From Limnoperna fortunei (taxonomy: Eukaryota > Mollusca > Bivalvia > Mytilida > Modiolidae), in NCBI GenBank assembly GCA_944474755.1, contig OX104117.1:65773522-65837521 (forward strand): a stretch of 64,000 nt of DNA, given 5' to 3'. The notes beneath the pieces were generated by a model, which was not told the origin of the DNA, searched no databases, and was given only the letters and a program-made list of their open reading frames with translations. Numbering within the stretch: the stretch's first letter is position 1; each line of letters begins with the position of its first letter. The position numbers and the translations under genes are program-made. Of this stretch, positions 38,601-53,600 are shown in pieces.

Positions 38601-41600
38601 TATTTTGACCGGCTTCTTTTTTGCCAAATTTATGTTACCTATTGCTAAAAAAATTATGAATGAAAATTTATTCTTAATGATGTAGAGAAATCGGCAGCTG
38701 AAGTTTGTTTTTCTCGTAGCGTGTTCGTTTTTTAATGGTGCTCTCGGCGAGGTCCGCGTTCGATGCAAAACATAATAATTTACGGAATTTCTTTGTGTCT
38801 ACACCGGCATAGCTTTACCGGAAACGCATGTAAAACTATACCGGTGTTGATACAACGGGTGTACAGCAATGAATAAACGGGTTGCTGGAAAAATTACAGA
38901 CTATTTTACTAAAAGAACGAAACTCACCGATGGTAAGAAAGGATGGTAATATGTCTTTTACCTTTTACGAAGTTGCAAATAATGATAATTTTGAAACCTG
39001 TGTTTGGATAAATTAATTCTATCACCTACGCAGAGACTGTAGACAAAAGAGACGCAAAGACCCTTCTTCCAATCATTGAAAGAGTAGTACGTCCTGGTAC
39101 AGTTATTTATTCTGACCAATGGAAGGCATACCACAACATCAGCAGCCAACTACAACTTGAGCATGGAACAGTCAACCATTCTGTTAACTTTGTAGACCCC
39201 GAGACTGGTGTTCATACTCAAGCTATAGAGTCGTATTGGGCCAAAGCAAAACAGAAGTTCAAAGAAATGAAAGGGGTGTCATCAGACCTGCTTCCAAGTT
39301 ATCTTAATGAAAGAATGTGGAGAGATAGATGGGGATCTTCAGACAGTGATGCCTACAGGAACATAATTGCACATATTGCTGAGCAGTACATAGTTTAATT
39401 TGTGACTCAGAAACTCTGAATGTATGTCATTTGAAAACCTTTGTCTACTCATTTTAACAATTATATTTATATTTTGTTAATTTATTGTACAATAAAGTAT
39501 AATACTCGAGGAACAATACTGGAACATCAATATATCCCAGTATTGTTATTTTTTTTTTTAAAAATCAACAATACTGGAATAAAATTTTATTCCAGTATTG
39601 TTAACAATACTGGTATACCAGTATTGTGATCGCCAACTACAGGAGATCCAACAGATATTAATTTAAAGTAAAACATATATAATTTGGAAATCAATATATA
39701 TGATTTCAAAAAGAGGAATGTTAATGACTTGTGAAACTAGTTACCCGTAGTCCTGGCCACCTCCTACAGGTTCTGGTACCATTATATTTAACATATTTTT
39801 CATGAAAATTTAATGCATCTTAAAATCATTTATTTTTTTAAATAATTAAAATAATGCTGCCAGGAGAGGTGTCCACATCACATTCAAAATAGCTTAAAAC
39901 CATTTTCGGCTGGGGGGCTTCGCCCCCCTGGTTCCCCCTATAGGGGCGCTGCCCCTTAACCCCGCTGGGGGCCTTAGGCGGCCCCCAGACCCCCTGCCTT
40001 CTACTTTAGTGATTCAGCCTTTTGCTCTAAAATGTGTGGAGAACCCTGCCAGATATAACAATGACAGTAACAACTGTGACAGATACCTCTAAACTACTGT
40101 ACAAGATATAACAATGACAGTAACAACTGTGACAGATAACTCTAAACTACTGTACAAGATATAACAATGACCGAAACAACTGTCACAGATACCCCTAAAC
40201 TACTGTACAAGATATAACAATGACCGAAACAACTGAAAGATACCTCTAACTACTGTACAAGATATAACAATGATCGAAACAACTGTGACAGATACCTCTA
40301 ACTACTGTACAAGATATAACAATGACAGTAACAACTGTTACAGATACCTCTAACTACTGTACAAGATATAACAATGTCAGTAACAACTGTGACAGATACC
40401 TCTAAACTACTGTACAAGATATAACAATGACAGTAACAACTGTTACAGATACCTCTAACTACTGTACAAGATATAACAATGTCAGTAACAACTGTTACAG
40501 ATACATCTAAACTACTGTACAAGATATAACAATGACAGTAACAACTGTGACAGATACCTCTAACTACTGTACAAGATATAACAATGACCGAAACAACTGA
40601 AAGATACCTCTAACTACTGTACAAGATATAACAATGTCAGTAACAACTGTTACAGATACCTCTAACTACTGTACAAGATATAACAATGACAGTAACAACT
40701 GTGACAGATACCCCTAAACTACTGTACAAGATATAACAATGACCGAAACAACTGAAAGATACCTCTAACTACTGTACAAGATATAACAATGACAGTAACA
40801 ACTGTGACAGATACCCCTAAACTACTGTACAAGATTTCACATTGTCAGTAACAACTGTTACAGATAATTAAAATTACAAATGAATGGCATAGTAAAGGTT
40901 CAAATATTAAGATTTAGTTACAATCATCTTTGAAATTGTTAACGGACATTCTCACTTATCCCAAACTCAAAGTCAAATAGTGACTGTTAATGTTATGCTA
41001 AAATATTAGTATATGTAGTTCACAGTAAAGATGTCAATAACCAAAAACTAATTATGGCTGTTACACATTTTCATTATTTTGTTGGTTAAAGTTGTTCAGA
41101 ATTTATATGAAAAGCAGCAGTATGTTAGTCAAGAACTACAACACTGAATCATCTTTTAAATATCTCACTGCTTTCTTTATTTTACAGTATTGCTGTTCTT
41201 TAATTACAATTTTTAAATATTTTCCTGGAGGAATGTCTTAAATATTTTCTGGAGGAATGTCTTAAATATTTTCCTGGAGGAATGTCTTAAATATTTTCTG
41301 GAGGAATGTCTTAAGATTTTCCTGGAGGAGACAGCTCTTTCATAAATTTCACTATGCAAACTTATGTACAGTTTATTCAATATACAACTCATTCAACTTT
41401 TAACATTTTTACAATTCTAAAATTTCTTATTTTATATTTCATGTGTTGTGGGAGATGATGAAGAAATAAAAAGGAAATAATGACACAATAAAAATTAATT
41501 ATAAAATGTACCTGATAGGAAGAAATAAAATTTTCCATATATAAACAATTTTTAATGGTGATACATTATAAGTATAAATCTTGTATATAAAAGATTTATA

Positions 41601-44600
41601 AATCTACTTTTTTTATCAAGCATTTACACCTGCCATAATTCTTAAATTTTAAAAATTACAAAATAAATACCATAAATACAAACCACAGAATAAAGTAAAG
41701 TGCTTTTTATGAAAAAAAAAATATATATATATATAATTTCAAATTTGAAAAACATTAATGCTCATAATTCAATTTTTATTAAATAGTGTTATAGATCAAC
41801 GAAAAACAAAAATTAATAAATATAACATTACATACATGTATATATTTTTGGTCTACTTCAGTTAACAAATATATATTTTTTAACTGTTTCAATCGTCTAT
41901 TATTACCTTATTGATTTTAACAACTTATTCGTGACAAAGTTTTTTTTCTTTGTTTAACAGAAACTTAAAATGATGTAAATAATACAAGCAGCACCCCTTG
42001 AAGTGATTTTTTGAATTCATATTAATCTTTTACCACCTATTTCCCCTCCAGTCAGGTGTATTTATAATATCACTGAGTCACACAAAAAATTAATGTTGTT
42101 GCTAATGTTCTGAGAAATATACTTTCATGGATGTCACACTCCAATTGTGCCCTATACAAACTCCAATATTTTCTACCAATTAATGAATTTAAATTCACAA
42201 GTTCGAATCCTTTGATGTTTGACTTGCTGCAAGATATCTCTAACCTACCAAATAATGTTTCAATTTTAAATGTAAATCAGTTTCATAAACTTTTTGCCAG
42301 CAGCAGAAACTATCTTAGGTTATTTCTGTTAAAGAAATATAATATTTTGTTCACTTAAAGATGATTAGTCTATACTTCATCCAAAGTCTTCTCCTATATC
42401 TAGATTAATCAAATCCAAAGCAAAAAAAAACTGTACTTTTGAAGTTAGCCTATTATTTTATCAAAGAAAAATCATATTTCTGACAACTAATCATGAAAAA
42501 TACATCCGAAAATTTTCAACCTGAATTGTATATATTTCATTGTAATTGGTATTAGGAAATACGATAAACCATAAAACATTCTCAATTTGTTTAGTTTTTA
42601 AATAACACTGCGCAGTACTTATTTTTTTACTTTAAATATTTATCTCAAATATTTGTAAGAAAATGTACGAGTCTAAAACAAATTTATAATGATTCCTCCC
42701 ATTCCAAAAGAATTGTAAACATTAATTCAAGATTAACTTTAATGCAAATATAGATGATAGTTCATGACCGCTTTTCTTGAAGATTTTTTGTGACCTTTGT
42801 AATTATTCATTCTTTAATTTATGAAAATTTGTTAAATTTACATTCATTCGAGATCTATTTGTCACACATAGTAAAATATACTCCTTTTTTATCTTTTGAA
42901 GTGAAAAAAAAATTGATCAAGAACAAACATTATAACAATAAATGATTAAATATTATTTGACAACCAGAGAAAAAATTCCAATGAAATTACCCAAGGTTAC
43001 TATTAAAAATTATTTTGAAATTTACCTTTTAACCAAACAGGGGTACAGATAATGCTGTTTTTACCACAGCCTTACTTTTAATACCAGTGGAGCAGACGAC
43101 AGTTCAAACACAAATCTAACCAACTTTGCCAACAGTTTAAAGTTGACAGGCCTGTAGTACATTAAAACAACAATCTACTTTTACCAGTTTCTTAATAAAA
43201 TCCAACAAAAGTCAACCAAAATGATTCTTACCTTAAAATTGTATTGTCCCCATCCTATTATGTTAGCGAAACTATAGACTTCTTAGTCTATCAACTACTT
43301 GGAAATGATTCCCAATGATATATACAGATAACTTTACACATATACTTCAAAGCTAGAAATAAGTACTTTAAAATACATAACTAATTATGCAATAAAAACT
43401 GCTAAACCAATGCAAGAGACTGCAATATGCCAGGTCGACTACGTTACTTTTTACCCATGACCCTAAAAAACATAAAGCCATGAATACAAACTCTCTGATC
43501 ATGTAATCTGTATTTCAGCAGCAAATTTTGTTAGATGTGTGGCCATCAGAGTTAGCATACAACTACATCAAAGACAAGATCAAAGAACATTTCTAACTAC
43601 AAAGAAACTCTAGCTTTCCAAATGAGTGCTGATGGCTGGAGCCAAACTGATTTTCAGTTTTTCATCTTTTCAAGAATTTTGCATTATGATTGCATAATAG
43701 GTAGAAAGTAATAATAAAGTAACTTCATAAATGTTTGGTTTTTTTATTTTATAAAAACAGATATTTCAATTTCAAAGCTGATACTATTATTTAACAAAAA
43801 TATAGATTGATTTTTCACTGTTAATGTTAATTCATTTGTTTTTCCTTGGTTGATATGAAATATTGTATAGATAATGTTCTCAAAAAAGGAAAACTATTTA
43901 AATATTATTTCCACTATTTTCTTTGATGCTATACATTCAAATTATAAGTAGTTTTAATTTTTCTCATTAATAAAAATGTCTGCTACTTGTGCGAGCTGCT
44001 GACAATAAAATATCAATGACATGTGTGACAACTAGCATTTCAGCTTTCAAAAAGTAAATACTTGTGACAATTTTTCTGGGAATTCAATAAATATATATGA
44101 AAATTTTTTGGATATGTAAACTTTACCAAAATGTAGATTACAAAAAATATACACTTAATTCAAATTTGTGTAAAATATTATTCATAATGTTTACAAGGAG
44201 CACAATTCCAGACAAATTCGTTTTTAATTTTTGTAGCCACTGCTAGTGAACAGAAACATAAAACTTGAGCCTGACAACTGACAACCTTTTCTGTAGAAAG
44301 TTAGTTTACAAAAGAAATTTTATTTTCATTGGAATTTTTTTATTTTCTATGGAAACAAATTAACACTACATTAATGCAAATGTCTATTTATATCTCTAAT
44401 TTCTATGATAAATAATATCCAATAGTATTATTAATAATTTATTATTTTCAATTATTATTATCCATTATTTTAATTAATTAAAATTACAATCAGAAATTTA
44501 TAAACATCTGTATCGATCTTGTTAATGATAGTTCACAGTTCTTGTATTATGTTACATATTCCATCTTTTAAAACATCATTTACATTTGTTGTGTTGATAT

Positions 44601-47600
44601 ATTGTTTCTGCTTTATGAATGTCTTTAATTTTTGTTGTCCTCATAATTAAGTTTTCTATATGTCAACAAGTTTTAGTTGGATATTAACATACCTGAAGTA
44701 TAGCACTGACCATACTAAGAGAACTTTGTGTGTAATAATTTGAAAAAAAATGGCACAAGTTTTATAAATGGTGACCTTTGAAGCACCTCAACAGGACTGA
44801 CAACATTTTTTATAAAACTAGAAAAATGCAGTAATACAATGCTATGCAGCATTTGCACTGGTTTGTAATTTTGGACCCAAATAACTTCAAAACGCTGCTT
44901 TATAAAATGCAACGAGGATAGTTACAGCTGTGCTGTCATTTTTAACTGAGTGGAGCACACATATTATCAAAAACACATTTCTTCAGCAAATCAAGAAAAA
45001 ATAAATGGATTATGATAAACAAATAAAATCACTGCGAAATCCTTTTGATAGTCCGGAATTAATCAGATTTCAATGAAATGTTTATAATTTGCATAACCCC
45101 CACATTTCTTCAGGTCTGACACAGGTACTCAGAGTGAAACTGACAGGTGATAACATTTCTTTTGATGTGACATTACCAGGTAATATTGATCACTTGGTCT
45201 CTTTAATTAGTACCTGTGTATTGATTTCCTGGCATTTTTGCTCTGTTGATGAAGGAAATCTTAATTTAATGACAATGGCCCACTGCTGGAGTTTAATGTA
45301 TAAGCATGCATTAAACTGTTTGGTCAGTATGCGAAAAATGATTAAAGAATGTAATGGTTATTTTCTGATGATTATTCCCAGATTTTGACTTCATTATTTA
45401 CCCTTGCAGTCCTTAAAATTTCTCAATAAAAATTTTAACATGAAAGATGGTAGCAGAAATATATTTCAGATATCATGCAATATTTCAAGATATTGGTCAA
45501 TAGAAGTATTCAGTTTTTTAAACTCGAGTCATCTTTTCTACTATAGCAACCAACGCGAATTGTTTGAACAAGTGTTTAACTGCAATTCATGCTAAGACAA
45601 TTCTTACCATTTAAAGAAAAATCCATAAATGACATGAAAGGATTTTTCACAAACGAAATATAGGCTTCTTCTTTCATTACGTGAATATCAACGTTTTACT
45701 TTTTGTGACTTTATACCAAAAAATAATTAGACCTTTTACCCCGGAAAATCTGACTAGATAAAATCACCTCATCTGACCAACTCAAGAGGTTTTAGTACAC
45801 TTGAGATCTGTACGGTTTGTACCACAGCGTGTTCGTTGTTCATATATTGATCTTAGGTGTTGGCGATTGTATAGAAAGGAAATAAACAATAAGCTTCGTG
45901 CATCTCCACCTTAATTACAAGTTACGATACTTAATCAATGTACAATCTACTTCATGTCGACAAGTGCACATGCTATACATAATAATTATACTGCCCTCGC
46001 CATTCATTATGTTATCAATGAATTTAAGAGGAATGTCATATGCTCTAAAAACAAATAAACTTTCTGCAAACTTATGTAAGAATTCATAATTCAAATAATG
46101 GTCTTTAGATCTTGTTTTGAAAGTGTTTACCATAGAAAATTCCTATTTTGAAATAGATTGACCGGAAGATCTACGAAAAAACAATTTACAACAATAATTT
46201 ACTTTTAAAATACAGATTAATGTAATTTTCTATTTCTTTTATGAATTCAAGCAATTGGTATATATTTTTTTTTAATTTCAGCAATTGGTATACATTTTAT
46301 ATTTTTTTAATGAATGTACTTCTTGAATTTATAACTTTTTAAAAATTAATAAATGTCTAATACGATAATGATAGTATAGGTACAAGTCAATGGTAGATAT
46401 TTTAAACTTCAAGTAAAGCAAGATGTGTCCTCACGACTGGTAGTGGATGTCTGGTTCCAATGGAACCGGGGGATAGCTCATAGAAAACTGGTAAATGTCA
46501 ACAAATTAGATGTTCAAATGTCACTGTTGAGAGAACTAAATGTAAAAAATGCTCTTAAACAATGTGAATAGAGTACGAAACATATTATATATGTCTAAAA
46601 TGGAAAAACAGGCACCAACAACAGATATTTTTTTATCTTAGTCAATAATGAAAAAACTATTAACCAAAAATAAACATTACCAGAAACTTGATCATCTTTT
46701 AAACTTCTATTTGTAAAGTAGGGTTTTAAATTACAACAATGTGACATTTTTTACTTTGACCAGTCATCCGATGAAAAAGACCAAGGAGATCGAATATACC
46801 AACATAACCTGAGATATTGTTCTTTACCAACCAAGTAAAGTAAACAATATCGCAGATAGACAAAGAGGTCTTCTCATTACTTTATCTGGATCAAATGAAT
46901 GCTTTAAAAATTATTTACGCTAACCTTGACAATACAAAAGATATTTTTCTGGTGCATAACACCACCAGGACCCTTAACTGCCACACAAGAGATGTTTTTA
47001 ATTAATGGATAGTTAACGATATTGTGATGATACAGGTCGATGTTCAGATCAGCTCGTCCATCTTGACAAGCCAAATATTACAATTTAATTGCAAGAAATG
47101 TTCATTTTTATTCATTGAAATAAAACACGTCACAAAATAATATCAAGATCATCTCTATTTCCTTGTTAAAATAACTAACAGCATGGACTGGCTGCTTCCA
47201 ATTACAAGAAGAAATGTGAAAATATTGTCATATTTGTCCAGGAAAATTGTTCAATTTCCAGTTTGGTTCAATTTCCAGTTTGGTTCCAATTTTGTCATCT
47301 TGATTACAGTTCTGGCTTTTTTAATCCTGTAATCCGAGTCCAGCAAACCAGCAGTATCTAGTGTGACACTGAAGCAACCAACAAACCAAAGACAATCTGG
47401 TATAACAGAGTACTATAACAGTGGTAGTCCTACTTTTAGACCCATTTATTCCCTTTATGTGTCATGTAGTCATAGCCGTTATGTCAGCAGTCTTATGTTT
47501 TTGACCAATTTCAAATTCCTGACTACCAGGATCACTATCACCAAGATGCTTCATTTCAATTCAATTTCCCTTTTCTTTCAAGAGCTGACTGATTTATATT

Positions 47601-50600
47601 TTTTATTTTTATGATTTTTAGATGAAACAATTTTTTTTCCCATCACATCTACAACAATCCTAGTTTTCAATGCACAACACACCAACACTGAATTATTAGA
47701 AACAACAGTGAAATAGTATAATAAGACACCTCAGTATTTGGCTGCTTGTGAATTCATTGAGTTTTAGGGGTCATACATCAATTTTTATAACGATCATCTT
47801 TAAGAAACAAATTACGAGGGTTTTTTTTCAGTTTGATTAAGACAAATTTCATAAAGAACCCTTTAAATGTTTGATGGTGGTTTTTTTTTTTCTTACATCA
47901 GCAATTTTCAGCCTTTGAAATGGCTGGACACTCTACATTTGCATTGTAATATATATTAAAGTTCAGATTTAAGACAGATGGCAAAGGTATACTACAAACT
48001 TTCCGTATCTGTTCATTCAAAAGTCCACATTTCATTTCATTAAATTTCTTCAGTTTTATTAATTAAAAATTCCATTCCACCATCTTGAACCAAAATGAAA
48101 CAACAAACTATGAGTCAACAAATGAAAAGGTGTGCTATCTACCTGAACAGGTATCACTCGACAATTACATTTTTATTGATATGGACTTAATTTTCTTTGA
48201 AAGATCGCAATCAAATATCTATTGTTATCACATGTCCACTCCTGGTCAGAATTAAATGGAAGGACCGTGTTTATTTGGTCTGTCTCATAAGATTGATATT
48301 TCTATATTTACTTAGTGAATTATTCAATTGAATATTTAAACTCTACTAATCAGGTCAATAAACTATGTTCAGTTCAGATCATGACAGAAAACCAAAACTG
48401 AATAACAGAAACAGCAAAGGAAACACTCCTCAAAAATACAAAATGACTGAAACACAGTTCCTGACTGTACAGAAAGACAAAAGAGCAAAGACATTTTCAT
48501 GATCTAAATTTACGAGATTCTATTTAAATTAAAACAAGAATTGCAAATGTGAATATTTCTGTAAAATTTACCAGTTTTCCTTGAATCACAACAAAGCTGA
48601 TTTTTGATCAAATTGAGAGTACCATGTGTAAATGCATAGCACACTTAGCAACCATGACTGAGCTACTTATTAAATTCAGCACTTAAACTTTGCAATACAC
48701 TTCAGTCAATGTAGAAATCACTTTCATTAAGAGTAAGCAATTTTACGTAAATTAATAACCAGTCAATTCAGGAAATCTACTTTATGGGGAAAGAGCAAGT
48801 CCATGCTAAATGAATAATTTTACATTTTTTATGTATATAATCAACATTTTGCAAAAACAAATTGTCTAATGTTCTACATACTGTTCTAGATACAGCTATG
48901 GTCAATACCAACATGTCCTTGTGCTGCATTTTTGGTTAGGAACCGTCACAGTTAAAAATCTGTTTTAATACTCTGACAATAATGTCAAAAAACTTGATAC
49001 ATGTTTAAGAAATATATATATTTATATATTTTAAAATTTTTGTTTTCAGTTATTTAAAATATTTCGGTAAATGAGTAACCAATAGTTATGCAGTTGTACA
49101 TTTTTTTTCTTGTGTCATTGTACATGTAAAGCTCCATCAGCTACACCCACAGTAAAAGTACATAAATTAATGTACATTATACGGAACCAGGAAGAGGAAT
49201 GAATCATGGCAGAAATTGATGTCATTCTAGTTTATTGTAAAAATTGTTGAGAAAGATTCAAATAAATTTTTAATAAGCCTGGTTAGACATGATAATGACC
49301 TCTGGTATACATGTTATTCTATTAGTTCTTATATTTCTTTGATCTTTTCTTGACCTCTGACCTAAGGGTTATATACAAAATATTGTACATGCTGTATCAT
49401 TTTTCTGGGGGTAAAAGGAGAACATGTATTTAGCTCGAAGGACCACTACCACTCACCTAAAAATACTAAGAACCTTTACTTTTAAATTTAATTACATATT
49501 TAATTTACCTATTTAAATAATATTATGCTTTGCAACATAAAAGACATTTTTAATAAAAAAAATTCTTATTACATGTTGAAATACATAAATCAATGTCTAT
49601 TAACTTAGCTGTCCAAGTGTATAATACTAAATATTTTCTGTCGACTGATTTTTCCATTCATTAATTGCTAGAAATTACCATTCATTTAGTACATTTTATT
49701 TATAGAAAAACACAATGGAGAAAGAACAAACATGACACAGGACAGGAGTGAAACAGAACAAAATCCACAAGGTTGATCCACAAGTTACACAGAACAAAAA
49801 TTCACAAGGATGATCCACATGTGTAACAGAACAATAATACACAAGGATGATCCACAACTGAAACAGAACAAAAATACATCAGAATGATCAACAACTGAAA
49901 CAGAACAAAAATATACAAGGATAATCCACAAGTGAAACTACAAAAATACACAAGGATGATACACATGTGAAACAGAACAAAAATCCACAAGGATGATCCA
50001 CAAGTGAAACAGAACAATAATCCACAAGAATGATCCACAAGTTTCCACCAATGTATGATCAAACCTTTCACCCATTTTAAAAATTTTGATAATATTTTCA
50101 CCCTGCCATTTTGTATTCCTAGAAATCTTGGAACAGGCAGATATGTACTTGTACCATACTAGTACATATGAACAGATTTGGGTTATGTGGTTGACGAAAG
50201 TGTAAAAAACTGAAAGGTGGAAAAACATTCTGGAAAGTAGACCGAAAGTCTGGAAAAATTCTAGTATTGAAATTTTATTTTACACCTTCACTCATTAGAA
50301 TGAAAATGTAAAAAAAATTGTTTGGTTTGGTCAATTTTCATTCTGTCCTGAAATACATGTATTATCACTTAACCTGATGTCCTGAAAAAATCAAAATACC
50401 TTCTGAAAGAAGAGTTTACTGTCTGTTGTTCAACAAAAGGGTCATGTCTATCTGTGAAAATATTTGTTATGTACCATAGTAATGAAACACCTTCTACAAT
50501 GAAGAGCTAATATTAACTCATAACTGTCCCCCATACTGCTGAACATGTCCAAAGTGCAACACAACTCTTTTCTGTCAACTATAGAAACAGCAAGAATTTT

Positions 50601-53600
50601 TTTTTTATATTTATAGATCTGAATCAATTTTATGAATGAAACCAAAAATTTCAATTTATACTGAAAGTTATCATAAATTAAAAATTGTCATTGGAACAAT
50701 TTTTCACACTAATGTCTGATCAACTTATGTTGAAATGGCTGTTCAACATAGTCTTGAGACACGGCTGTCTGCATTTGTTTTACTTTATTTTTTGTAGGAT
50801 CACAATGAGCGTTTTACTTGATATTTTGTATGCTCAAAATGAGCGTTTTACTTGATATTTTATAGGCTCACAATGAGCGTTTTACTTGATATTTTGTAGG
50901 CTCACAATGAGCGTTTTAATTCGTATTAGGCTCCCAATGAGCATTTTAATTCATATTTTGTAGGCTTATATTAAGCATCAAGAACAGACTTTTGCTCCAG
51001 TTATAGTTGACGGAGAATATTGGTGACCTTAAAGCTAAAAATGATATTATACCAATTAAAAAATTATAAGGATTTTTTTTTAGTTGCAAATATTCCTCTT
51101 AATGAAATAAATTCATGACTATCTAAACAAAAATGAATAAATAGTACTGCTCTCAATATGAATAATATAAGTTCTTCGTTATGACTAAAAACTGTAAAAT
51201 TAGGTCACAGGTTAGGTAAAACAAAGAAACATTAGCATGTCATATGTGTTTCATGCCACAATTATTTAGTTTAACAAGCAGAAAAGTTGAAATGGTCAAA
51301 TGAGCACGTCTCTGTTGGTGATAGTCTAAATAATGTCCTGTCACTTTCAATAAGCAACAAGTACTAAAGCTCATTCCTAAATATTCAGCATTTTTTTAAA
51401 CTTTATATAAAAATATTATAACTGCAAATATATTTATAAGCAACTCATTGTTAAAGCAATTTGAAAAAGTAGAAAAATTTCTGTTCAACTACCATTACAG
51501 AAAAAATATATATATATATGTATTTTTGTAAATATTGATCAAAAGACTTTAAAAATGCTAAAACATTCTAAGTGAAACATACTTATAAATATAACCTAAA
51601 TAGGGGTAATCTAGACTCATGAAAATACAGAATATATTTTAAAAAAATACTCAAAAAGTTCATCTTATTGAGTAACAATTTTTTTTAAGTTTTAGGGGTT
51701 TTTTCAATATTCATGACCTTTTTAATAACTCTGATTTACACATTGGAAATGACAAGAGCACTTGAACAGGATGAACCTGTAACAATCATTCATCTGACAT
51801 GTTACCCTCAGACCACAAAATGGAGTCCACCCTTTCATTGTCACAATACTGATGACAGAATATTATCTCATAGAAAAATAATTAACTTGATACAATTTAG
51901 CACTTGAGGATACCATGACATATTTGAAACATTTCAATTCATATGTGAAAGCAGTTTTCTGCATGCAAAAATCTTAAGTTAAAATTTTTAATTTAAAAAT
52001 GTCCCATTTTAGGTTGGACTTAGTATAGCTTTACAACAAACCCAAGGCTTATGTCCACTTATAGTGATTTAATCATTCAAGGGTCTAATCAGAGTTGTGG
52101 TTCATTATCTGGTTTTATTATTGTTATCCACAGACAATGTCACTCTATGTCCTCAAGATATTCAAGTTTTTCAAGATGTTCGAAAAATCTATTTTAGATT
52201 TTTTTTCATTAAGATCCATCAGTTGTGAAGGATTACTCTTTTGGTTAGGGGGCATGTTCAGCTTGGTTACACTTGTAATTAATTTACAGATGTCAAACTA
52301 ACAATAGAAATATATCTTCTTTCTTACAAAAACCAAAAGATGTTTAACAATTTCTTTTGTTCAAGTCCCCTTTCATCTGGTCACCTCTTAACATTTAAAT
52401 CCAAAGATAATTATCTTTTAAGGATAATTCAAAGATTTATCATATGAGAAGGTGCAACAAATATTATTTAAAATTAGTTTAAAATACTCTCCTAAAGAAA
52501 CTATTCTTCATCAACCATTTTTTATTACACAAAAAATTATTGAATTATATTTTTACAATTATCCGTTCAAACGTGTCAATGTTACATTTCATTGGAACTG
52601 TCTTTTTGTTTTATTTATGCATTTAGCACATGTAGATTACATTTATTGTGATGTAAGACAAATTAACAACTTTTAAAGAGATATACTTTAACAGTTTTTA
52701 AGGTTCACAATTAGGTGTACGTTTTTGTTTATATAATTTAAATCCTAAATGATGAGAACAATGGGTATAATTGATTTACCAAGGGAATTATGTGGACCTG
52801 GATATTGTTACATAAACAACGAACATGTTTAATTGACATGTGCTGTGATTTTAATCAAATCTGACAGACAGTGATCTGATTATTTAATTATCTTAACAAT
52901 AAACAACATCCACTCTTACTGACCATTGGTCAATTACTCTTATCTGACCCAATGGCATTCATTCACAGACAATTCAAAATTGGAAAATGGCTTTGTATCA
53001 AACTGACTGTTGTTACATTTAAATGTGGTGTAAACAAAATGTCATGCACACTAACTTGAGAAATCCTTTCTAATGTAAAACACAATATGAATCATATAAG
53101 TTTGTTCAGATCTAATAAAAAGTACAAGTGAATTAAACTATTGTTACACTCCATAAATAATTTCACAGTTCAGCGACACACACATAATTTGTTTTTTGAG
53201 TAGAGGGTCCATTTCCTAACGTACACACACTATAATAACAAAACAAGCGAGTTGTAAGGCGATCATAATTCAACGTGCGATATAAATAGAAAGTTGTTCT
53301 GGCTAACAAAGATCAAAGGGAGAGGTGTATTATTATCTTACCATCATCACGCCCGTTTTCAGTCTTGTCACCGTCGAAACCATTCCCCAAACTGCCATTT
53401 TTTCCCTGTAATAAAAACAATACTCCCTTAATTTGGTCAAAATATCCTCATTAAATAACCGTAGAATCATGTGGAAAGATCAAAGGCTAATTCCTCCATT
53501 GATGTAATTATTTCAATCAACATTTTTACGAACCTCCTCGGTTTCCGTTACTAAGCCTAATTTGTCTTCTGATAAATTTTCTGACGATCTTTTTTCTTCT

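Larger units (their letters stand above)
38543..40049 (+). mobile_element. ~1.5-kb insertion carrying a Merlin/ISXO2-like transposase remnant
   Basis: The satellite is cleanly interrupted: the left junction is CTACTGTAC then CAGTCACAGTGG, the right is GAACCCTGCC then AGATATAACAATG. The insert carries a transposase tail (39036-39398), a triplet of palindromes (39512-39627) and a GC-rich hairpin block (39900-40005). No convincing terminal inverted repeats or 8-bp target duplication were found by eye, so it may be composite. Confidence 0.6.
34810..53341 (-). other. Intron 2 (18.5 kb)
   Basis: Holds SINE-tail-derived repeats (34920-35470), a ~53-bp satellite split by a transposase-bearing insertion (37545-40866), short arrays at 41.2, 49.75 and 50.8 kb, and a weak candidate exon at 46487-46435. 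The stretches 35.5-37.5, 41.3-46.4, 46.5-49.7 and 51.0-53.3 kb are AT-rich with nothing identifiable. Open frames there (for example 45089-45388 + and 47363-47614 +) have no recognisable domain. Confidence 0.8.

Noticed and set aside
38452..38685. 77-codon frame spanning the satellite/insertion junction
   Set aside because: First half is satellite translation and second half begins exactly at the insertion, so it is an artefact of the junction.
45089..45388. 99-codon open frame on the plus strand
   Set aside because: No motif, no splice or promoter context, opposite strand within the TCF intron; no homologue recognised.
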